5,439 bases of DNA from Thermoleophilia bacterium (GTDB lineage Bacteria > Actinomycetota > Thermoleophilia > Gaiellales > Gaiellaceae). The notes beneath the pieces were generated by a model. That model was not told the origin of the DNA. It did not search any database and saw only the letters and a program-made list of their open reading frames with translations. The DNA is taken from assembly GCA_025933895.1 (NCBI GenBank), contig JAICZB010000184.1:1-5439 (forward strand), written 5' to 3'. A program made the position numbers and the translations under genes. Positions 1 to 5,439 of this stretch are shown piece by piece; position 1 is the first letter of the stretch; every line of letters begins with the position of its first letter.

Positions 1-542
<542 letters not shown>

Positions 543-558
543 GGACGGATCGTACGGT

Positions 559-2361
559 TCAGACAAGGGCGGGAGGTTCGAGCTCGGTGTCGCGGCTGAC
601 GAGCGCGGCGTAGCGCCCGCCGGCGGCGAGCAGCTCCTCGTGGCGACCGCGCTCCACGACCCGGCCTTCGTCGAGGACCACGATCTGGTCCGCATCCCTG
701 ATGGTCGAGAGCCGGTGCGCGATCGCGATCGTCGTGCGCCCCTCGGAAAGCCGGTCGAGCGCCTCCTGCACGAGCCGCTCGGTCTCGGTGTCCAGCGAGG
801 AGGTCGCCTCGTCGAGGACGAGGATCGGCGGGTTACGGAGGATCGTCCGCGCGATCGCGATGCGCTGCTTCTCGCCGCCCGAGAAGCGGTAGCCGCGCTC
901 GCCGACGACCGTCTCGTAGCGCTCGGGAAGCGCGGCTATGACGTGATGGATCCGCGCTGCTTCGGCAGCGGCGTACAGCTCCTCGTCCGTCGCTCCGGGC
1001 CTGGCGAACAGGAGGTTCTCCCGAACGGATGCGTGGAAGAGGTACGTCTCCTGGGAGACGACGCCGACGAGGCCGGCGAGCGTACCGAAGCCGATGTCGC
1101 GGACGTCGACGCCGCCGATCGAAACGGAGCCCCGATCGGCGTCGTAGAGCCGCGCAGTGAGGTAACCGAGCGTCGTCTTCCCGGAGCCGGTCTCGCCGAC
1201 GAGTGCCGTCGTCGTGCCATGGGGCACGACGAAGCTCACGTCCTGCAACGTCCAGACATCGCTGTCGTAGCGGAACCACACGGAGTCGAAGACGACGTCG
1301 CCGGCGTCGGCCGGCTCGACGGCGTCCTCGCGCTCGGCGATGTCCACCGGCTCGTCGAGGTATTCGAAGATCCGGTCGAACAGCGCCAGCGACGTCTGGA
1401 TGTCCAGGCCGACGCCCAGCAACGAGCCGACCGGGAAGAACAGCCGCGCCTGGAGCGTGGTGAAGGCGACGATCGTCGGGAGCGAGATCGAGTGGCTGAA
1501 CACGGTTCCGCCGAGCCAGTAGACGGCCGCCGGCATGACGGAGAAGCTCGTCTGGATCGAGGACATCACCCAGCGCCCGGCCATCCGTTGGCGCACCTCG
1601 AGGTCGGCGAGCCGCCGCGACTCGCTCTCGAAGCGGTCGGCGAGCTCGTGGCCGCGCCCCATCGTCTTGCCGAGCAGGATCCCGCTGACGGAAAGGGACT
1701 CCTGGACGAGGCTCGAGATGTCGGCGAGCGACTCCTGCGTCGTCTTGGCGATCCTCCGCCGCTCGGCCCCGACCCGGCGCGTGAGAATCGCGAAGAACGG
1801 GATCAGTCCGAACGCGAAGAGCGCGAGCTCCCAGTTCAGGATGAGCAGGGCGACCATCGTCGCCATGACGGTCGTGAGGCTCGAGGCGATGTTCGTCGCG
1901 GTGTTCGTGACGACGTTCTGGACGCCGCCGATGTCGTTCGAGATCCGCGATTGCACCTCGCCCGTGCGCGTCCGCGTGAAGAAGGCGAGCGAGAGCTGCT
2001 GCAGGTGCCGGAAGACGGCGGCTCGCAGGTCGTGCATGACGCGCTGGCCGACCTGGTTCGAGAGCAGCGTCTGAATGACCGTGAGGACGCCCGAGACGAC
2101 CGCGATGACGATCATCCCACCGGCGTTGAAGGAGACCGCTGCCGTGTCGTGCCGGAAGATCGCGGCGAGGACCCGGCGGAGGAGGAACGCCGGCAGAACC
2201 CCGAGGCCGGCGCTCACCACGATCAGAGCGAGCAGGACCGAGAGCCGCCGCCGATACGGCTTGAAGAGCGGGCGGATGCGGCGCAGGTTCGCCCGCCGCA
2301 CCTCCGGATCGGCAGGGCGCTCCGGCGGCGCCTGTCCCCGGTCGTGGAAGAACATGCCCAT
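559..2361 (-). CDS. ABC exporter half-transporter (fused membrane and ATPase domains)
   Basis: This is a 600-residue type IV (MsbA/multidrug-like) exporter half, expected to dimerise in the cytoplasmic membrane and expel an unknown substrate using ATP. The N-terminal half holds about six membrane segments, near residues 41-61, 83-100, 163-177, 179-195, 264-287 and 294-316. The C-terminal ATPase has Walker A GETGSGKTT (389-397), Q-loop Gln437, signature FSGGEKQR (493-500), Walker B ILVLDEAT (513-520, with catalytic Glu518), an SSLD D-loop and the H-loop His549 in AIAHRLST. All catalytic residues are present, so it should be an active homodimer or an active half of a heterodimer. I chose the ATG at 2361 because the upstream in-frame start at 2406 would overlap the divergent moaD-moaE gene. 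ATG 2355 is also possible. It is probably co-transcribed with the downstream mutase gene (16-base gap), but no shared function is evident. The substrate cannot be told from sequence. Confidence 0.93.
   Translation of the reverse strand: MGMFFHDRGQAPPERPADPEVRRANLRRIRPLFKPYRRRLSVLLALIVVSAGLGVLPAFLLRRVLAAIFRHDTAAVSFNAGGMIVIAVVSGVLTVIQTLLSNQVGQRVMHDLRAAVFRHLQQLSLAFFTRTRTGEVQSRISNDIGGVQNVVTNTATNIASSLTTVMATMVALLILNWELALFAFGLIPFFAILTRRVGAERRRIAKTTQESLADISSLVQESLSVSGILLGKTMGRGHELADRFESESRRLADLEVRQRMAGRWVMSSIQTSFSVMPAAVYWLGGTVFSHSISLPTIVAFTTLQARLFFPVGSLLGVGLDIQTSLALFDRIFEYLDEPVDIAEREDAVEPADAGDVVFDSVWFRYDSDVWTLQDVSFVVPHGTTTALVGETGSGKTTLGYLTARLYDADRGSVSIGGVDVRDIGFGTLAGLVGVVSQETYLFHASVRENLLFARPGATDEELYAAAEAARIHHVIAALPERYETVVGERGYRFSGGEKQRIAIARTILRNPPILVLDEATSSLDTETERLVQEALDRLSEGRTTIAIAHRLSTIRDADQIVVLDEGRVVERGRHEELLAAGGRYAALVSRDTELEPPALV
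1209..1232. repeat. Perfect hairpin: 10-bp inverted repeat with four-base loop, inside the exporter gene
   Basis: Arms TCGTCGTGCC (1209-1218) and GGCACGACGA (1223-1232) are exact reverse complements around the loop ATGG. The structure lies inside the exporter coding sequence, encoding the stretch just before Walker A (around residues 379-386). No T-run follows on either strand, so it is not a rho-independent terminator. It may be a chance product of high GC and repeated Thr, Val and His codons. Confidence 0.4.
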
Positions 2362-2395
2362 CGAGCCAGTATCGCCGTCGGGCACACTCACGCGA
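2362..2395. promoter_or_regulatory. Short divergent intergenic region, presumed bidirectional promoter
   Basis: Only about 34 bases separate the chosen starts of the two divergent genes, so promoter elements for both must lie here or inside the opposing coding sequence. On the minus strand a GATACT hexamer (4 of 6 to the TATAAT consensus) ends six bases before the exporter ATG at 2361. That is the spacing expected for a leaderless transcript whose first base is the start codon. A candidate -35, TTCGCG, lies 17 bases further upstream but is poor. On the plus strand only a weak CACACT lies seven bases before the ATG at 2396. Neither gene has a recognisable Shine-Dalgarno sequence. This is inference from spacing and weak matches. 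Confidence 0.3.
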
Positions 2396-3028
2396 ATGCG
2401 CGTCACCGTCCGCCTCTTCGCCGGCCTGCGGGAACGCGCCGGGCGTTCGAGCCTCGAGCTCGACGACGTGGTTCGCGTCGAGGACGTCTGGCCGGCGCTC
2501 GGCCTCGGCGACGAGCCTCCCGGCCTCCTCTACGCCGTGAACCGCGAGTACGTCGAGCAGGGCCACGAGCTCGCGGACGGCGACGAGGTGGCGGTGATCC
2601 CGCCGGTGAGCGGTGGCTCGTTCCGGCTCGTCGACGGGCCGCTCGACGTCGCCGGTCTAATGCGAGAGGTCGAGGATCCCGAGGCCGGAGCGGTCGCGAG
2701 CTTCGTGGGCACCGTCCGCCGCAGCTCGCGCGGCCGCGACGTCGAGCATCTCGAGTACGAGGCGTTCGAGGAGATGGCCGAGCCGATGCTCGCCCGTCTC
2801 GGCGACGAGCTGATGGAGCGGCACGGGCTTTGCGCCGTCGCCGTCCACCACCGGCTCGGGCGCGTCGAGATCGGCGAGGCGAGCGTCGCCATCGCCGTCT
2901 CCGCCCCGCATCGCTCGGCAGCGCTCGACGCCTGCCGCGAGGCGATCGAGACGCTCAAGGCGACGATCCCGCTCTGGAAGAAGGAGGTCTACGCCGGCGG
3001 CGAGGAATGGATAGGCCGAGGCTCGTGA
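2396..3028 (+). CDS. Molybdopterin synthase MoaD-MoaE fusion protein
   Basis: This 210-residue protein joins both subunits of molybdopterin synthase, which inserts two sulfurs into cyclic pyranopterin monophosphate to make molybdopterin. Residues 1-74 are the ubiquitin-like MoaD carrier (MRVTVRLFAGLRE start, ending VAVIPPVSGG). Residues 75-210 are MoaE. MoaE active-site equivalents are visible: TVRR (107-110), AHR (170-173; the His-Arg pair is 172-173), Lys188 in ETLKA and Lys195 in PLWKKE, matching E. coli Lys119 and Lys126. The MoaD diglycine (73-74), whose last residue normally carries the thiocarboxylate, is internal and followed by Ser-Phe. Fusions of this kind are known, for example mycobacterial MoaX, where cleavage after the diglycine has been reported. 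The frame is open further upstream, but homology begins at ATG 2396. It is the first gene of a plus-strand block, and its TGA overlaps the next start by four bases. Confidence 0.94.
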   Translation: MRVTVRLFAGLRERAGRSSLELDDVVRVEDVWPALGLGDEPPGLLYAVNREYVEQGHELADGDEVAVIPPVSGGSFRLVDGPLDVAGLMREVEDPEAGAVASFVGTVRRSSRGRDVEHLEYEAFEEMAEPMLARLGDELMERHGLCAVAVHHRLGRVEIGEASVAIAVSAPHRSAALDACREAIETLKATIPLWKKEVYAGGEEWIGRGS

Positions 3029-3702
3029 GCACCGAGGCACGGCAACCACAGCGCGGCGTCGTCCGCCGCTCGCTCGAGCGACTGCTCGGCTCGGGGATCG
3101 TGATCGGCGGGGCGGCGCTGAAGTGGGGCTTCCTGTTCGCGAAGTTCTTCGCCTTCTTCATCTCGGCCGCGGCCTACTCGTTCTGGTTCGGGAGCTGGCA
3201 GTTCGGGCTCGGCTTCGTCCTCCTGATCCTCGTGCACGAGCTCGGGCACGTCGCCGAGGCGCGGCGGCAGGGACTGCCCGTCTCGTTGCCGACCTTCATC
3301 CCGTTCCTCGGCGCCTTCGTCACGGTGCAGCACGGAAACCTGCCGCCGTGGCGGAGCGCGCTCGTGTCCCTCGCCGGCCCGTTCGTGGGCGGCCTCGGCG
3401 CGGCCGGGGTGTGGGCGGTCGGCGAAGCGCGGAACACGACATGGCTCGTCGTGCTCGCGAACCTCGGCTTCCTCCTCAACGCGTTCAACCTGCTCCCGAT
3501 CGGCTTCCTCGACGGCGGCACCGTCTGGCGTGCGGTCACCGACACGTGGCACCGGCCCCGGATCCGGTTCGAGAACGGCGTGCCGGTCGAGGCGCACGCG
3601 CCCGAGAGGGAGCGCGCGGTGCTCGTCGGTGCGATGTACGTAGTGCTCGCGGCCGCGCTCGTCGGCGGCCTGCTCGCGACCCGCCACAGTGGGATGCTCT
3701 AG
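3025..3702 (+). CDS. M50 / site-2-protease family membrane metalloprotease
   Basis: This is a predicted integral-membrane zinc metalloprotease of 225 residues. The zinc-binding HELGH motif is at 71-75, inside a hydrophobic segment (about 61-77). The second family motif, NLLPIGFLDGG, is at 155-165, with Asp163 as the likely third zinc ligand. Other hydrophobic segments lie near 34-55, 112-134, 141-157 and 198-217. There is no PDZ or CBS domain, so this is a compact form; its substrate is unknown. Members of this family cut membrane-embedded proteins such as anti-sigma factors, but many short actinobacterial members are uncharacterised. I chose GTG 3025 because it forms a GTGA overlap with the moaD-moaE stop and has GAGG just upstream. 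ATG 3007 is an alternative adding six residues, with a 22-base overlap. The same frame stays open far upstream, but that stretch has no protein-like character. Confidence 0.88.
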   Translation: MSTEARQPQRGVVRRSLERLLGSGIVIGGAALKWGFLFAKFFAFFISAAAYSFWFGSWQFGLGFVLLILVHELGHVAEARRQGLPVSLPTFIPFLGAFVTVQHGNLPPWRSALVSLAGPFVGGLGAAGVWAVGEARNTTWLVVLANLGFLLNAFNLLPIGFLDGGTVWRAVTDTWHRPRIRFENGVPVEAHAPERERAVLVGAMYVVLAAALVGGLLATRHSGML

Positions 3703-3706
3703 GCGA

Positions 3707-4414
3707 ATGCGGGACCGCGATCTCTTCAAGACCCACCACGCGGAGGAGGAGCTGCGCCGGCACACGGACTCGATCGGCCGCGAGTTCCTCGGCGGCTTCG
3801 AGACGGTCGCGCGGATCGACCGCCCCGCCGTCTCCTGCTTCGGCTCGGCGCGGTCGCCGGAGGGCTCGAAGCCGTACGAGCTCGCGCGCAAGACGGCGCA
3901 TCTCTTCGCCGAGGCCGGCTGGGCCGTCGTCACCGGCGGCGGGCCGGGCGTGATGGAGGCGGCCAACCGCGGCTGCCGCGAGGGCGGCGGGCTCTCGGTC
4001 GGCTTCAACATCGAGCTGCCGCACGAGCAGGGGATGAATCCGTACGTCGCCCTCGGGCTGACCTTCGATCACTTCTATGCCCGCAAGACGATGTTCGTGA
4101 AGGCCGCGGAAGGCTTCTGCGTGTTCCCGGGCGGCTTCGGCACGGCCGACGAGCTGTTCGAGTCCCTGACGTTGATCCAGACCGGGAAGGTCCTCCACTT
4201 CCCCGTGGTGCTGCTCGGCGAGGCGTACTGGACCCCGCTGCTCGAGTGGGTTCGCCGCAGCGCACTTGCCGACGGCATGGTCTCGGCGGAGGATCTCGCG
4301 CTCCTGACGCTGACGGACGAGCCGCGGATCGCGGTCGAGACGGTGATCGACGCCTACCGGGCCGGCGACGGCCGCGGGAGCCCGCATGCGCCGGAGAAGG
4401 CGGACGCGCAGTAG
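3707..4414 (+). CDS. LOG/TIGR00730 family Rossmann-fold protein (putative nucleotide 5'-monophosphate phosphoribohydrolase)
   Basis: This 235-residue protein belongs to the LOG family, formerly annotated as lysine decarboxylase. Characterised members remove ribose 5-phosphate from cytokinin nucleotides or other nucleoside monophosphates. Family hallmarks are CFGSAR (44-49), VVTGGGPGVMEAANRG (74-89), ARKTMFV (125-131) and PGGFGTADE (141-149), which fits the PGGxGTxxE signature with Arg126 and Glu149 as expected active-site residues. The length is typical of the longer bacterial members, with an extra N-terminal helix (about 1-36) rich in charged residues. There is no signal peptide, so it is cytoplasmic. 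ATG 3707 lies four bases after the protease stop. GTG 3689 is an alternative that would overlap that gene by 14 bases. It probably sits in one transcript with its neighbours, but a link to molybdenum cofactor or selenium metabolism is not shown by the sequence. The physiological substrate remains open. Confidence 0.9.
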   Translation: MRDRDLFKTHHAEEELRRHTDSIGREFLGGFETVARIDRPAVSCFGSARSPEGSKPYELARKTAHLFAEAGWAVVTGGGPGVMEAANRGCREGGGLSVGFNIELPHEQGMNPYVALGLTFDHFYARKTMFVKAAEGFCVFPGGFGTADELFESLTLIQTGKVLHFPVVLLGEAYWTPLLEWVRRSALADGMVSAEDLALLTLTDEPRIAVETVIDAYRAGDGRGSPHAPEKADAQ

Positions 4415-4425
4415 CGTTGGGCCCG

Positions 4426-5439
4426 ATGGAGCTGCGCGATCTGCCCTCGGTGGACGAGCTCGCGCGCGAGGCCGGCGATCCGCTCGCGGTGGACGCCGCC
4501 AGGGCGGTGATCGACCGGGCCCGGGAGGAGATCCGGGCGGGCGCGGATCCGGGCCACCTCGCGGCACGCCTGCGGGAGGAGCTCGCCGACGCGCGGCGGC
4601 CGCGGCTGCGGCGCGTCCTCAACGCGACCGGCGTGGTCGTCCACACGAATCTCGGGCGGGCACCGCTCGCCGAGGAGGCGCTCGCGTTGGTCGCCGACGT
4701 CGCGCGGGGCTACTCGAACCTCGAGTACGACCTCGCCGAAGGCGCCCGCGGCTCGCGGCAGGATCACATCGCGGCCATCCTCCGCCGGCTAACGGGCGCC
4801 GAGTCGGCGCTCGTCGTCAACAACAACGCCGCCGCGGTTCTCCTCGCGCTCGCGGCGCTCGCCGAGGGCAGGGAGGTCGTCGTCTCGCGCGGCGAGCTGA
4901 TCGAGATCGGCGACGGCTTCCGGATCCCGGAGGTGCTCACGCGGTCGGGGGCGCGGCTCGTCGAGGTCGGGACTACGAACCGGACCCGCGCGGCCGACTA
5001 CGAGCGCGCGATCGGGTCGGAGACCGCCGTACTCCTCCGCGTCCACCAGTCGAACTTCCGTGTCGTCGGCTTCGAGGAGCGGCCGCGGCTCGACGAGGTC
5101 GCCGCGGTGGCGCGCCGTCACGGCCTCCCGCTCGTCGACGACCTCGGCTCCGGTGCAATCGCATCGGTCGAGGCGGAGCCGACGGCACGCGAGTCGCTCG
5201 CGGCGGGCGCCGATCTCGTCTGCTTCTCGGGGGACAAGCTGCTCGGCGGACCGCAGGCCGGGATCGTCCTCGGCAGCGCCGAGCTTGTCGAACGGCTTCG
5301 CCAGCACCCGCTCCAGCGGGCGTTGCGGATCGACAAGCTCTCGCTCGCCGCGCTCGAGGGCACGCTCCTGCTCCATCTCGAGGCGCCGGAGCGGATCCCC
5401 GTCCTACGGATGCTCGCGCAGGAGACGAGCACCGTGCGC
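4426..5439 (+). CDS. selA: L-seryl-tRNA(Sec) selenium transferase SelA, N-terminal 338 residues (cut by window edge)
   Basis: SelA is a pyridoxal-phosphate enzyme that converts seryl-tRNA(Sec) to selenocysteyl-tRNA(Sec) using selenophosphate. The N-terminal domain begins RDLPSVDELAREAG (4-17), followed by RVLNATGVVVHTNLGRAPL (63-81), typical of SelA. The PLP-binding core follows, with NNNAAAVLLAL (132-142), VGTTNRTR (181-188), LVDDLGSGA (236-244) and FSGDKLLGGPQAG (267-279), in which Lys271 is the expected Schiff-base lysine. The full N-terminal domain and these motifs argue against short SelA-like paralogues that lack tRNA function. About 120 C-terminal residues lie beyond the window; the family is usually about 460 residues. 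The ATG at 4426 is 11 bases after the upstream stop, with no strong Shine-Dalgarno sequence. Its presence implies that selB, selD and selC exist elsewhere, possibly directly downstream. Confidence 0.95.
   Translation, partial: MELRDLPSVDELAREAGDPLAVDAARAVIDRAREEIRAGADPGHLAARLREELADARRPRLRRVLNATGVVVHTNLGRAPLAEEALALVADVARGYSNLEYDLAEGARGSRQDHIAAILRRLTGAESALVVNNNAAAVLLALAALAEGREVVVSRGELIEIGDGFRIPEVLTRSGARLVEVGTTNRTRAADYERAIGSETAVLLRVHQSNFRVVGFEERPRLDEVAAVARRHGLPLVDDLGSGAIASVEAEPTARESLAAGADLVCFSGDKLLGGPQAGIVLGSAELVERLRQHPLQRALRIDKLSLAALEGTLLLHLEAPERIPVLRMLAQETSTVR

Noticed and set aside
559..561. TGA stops of the exporter and moaD-moaE genes as possible selenocysteine codons
   Set aside because: Both proteins end at normal family lengths, and readthrough yields no conserved sequence, so these are ordinary stops despite the nearby selA.
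2075..2395. Upstream in-frame extension of the moaD-moaE gene by 107 codons
   Set aside because: The extension is antisense to the exporter and Arg-rich. MoaD homology begins exactly at ATG 2396.
833..2566. Minus-strand open frame of 577 codons overlapping the exporter
   Set aside because: It is a shifted-frame shadow of the exporter gene with low-complexity Arg/Ala/Pro composition, while the other frame carries every ABC motif.
2989..4011. Minus-strand open frame of 340 codons across the protease and LOG genes
   Set aside because: It crosses two well-supported genes in antisense and is low-complexity in composition.
4789..5376. Minus-strand open frame of 195 codons opposite selA
   Set aside because: It is antisense to strongly conserved SelA motifs, and its Glu/Arg/Asp-rich translation has no recognisable fold.

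Overview
This 5.4 kb window is very GC-rich (third codon positions are almost all G or C) and densely coding. Base composition and gene content suggest a high-GC actinobacterium, perhaps of the Thermoleophilia/Gaiellales type. That placement is an inference from style only, because no rRNA or other phylogenetic marker is present. Six protein-coding genes fill nearly the whole window. There is no RNA gene, mobile element, CRISPR array or gene-free stretch over 300 bases.

The genes form two divergent blocks separated by about 34 bases near position 2380. Leftward (minus strand) runs a complete ABC exporter half-transporter (2361 to 559). After a 16-base gap comes the N-terminal third of a B12-dependent methylmalonyl-CoA mutase large subunit (542 to the window edge). 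Rightward (plus strand) runs a four-gene tight block: a MoaD-MoaE molybdopterin synthase fusion (2396-3028), an M50/site-2-protease-like membrane metalloprotease (3025-3702, GTGA overlap), a LOG/TIGR00730 family protein (3707-4414, 4-base gap), and the first 338 codons of selA, L-seryl-tRNA(Sec) selenium transferase (4426 to the edge, 11-base gap).

The most informative genes are the MoaD-MoaE fusion and SelA. One makes the molybdenum cofactor and the other makes selenocysteyl-tRNA. Both are needed by enzymes such as selenocysteine-containing formate dehydrogenases, so their presence in one apparent transcription unit predicts a Mo/W-dependent selenoprotein elsewhere in the genome. In the fusion, the MoaD diglycine that must become a C-terminal thiocarboxylate is buried inside the chain. 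This implies proteolytic processing or an unusual sulfur-transfer mechanism. I see nothing that amounts to an entirely new system. Most of the remaining long open frames, including one of more than 1,000 codons that covers the exporter gene in antisense, are by-products of high GC.
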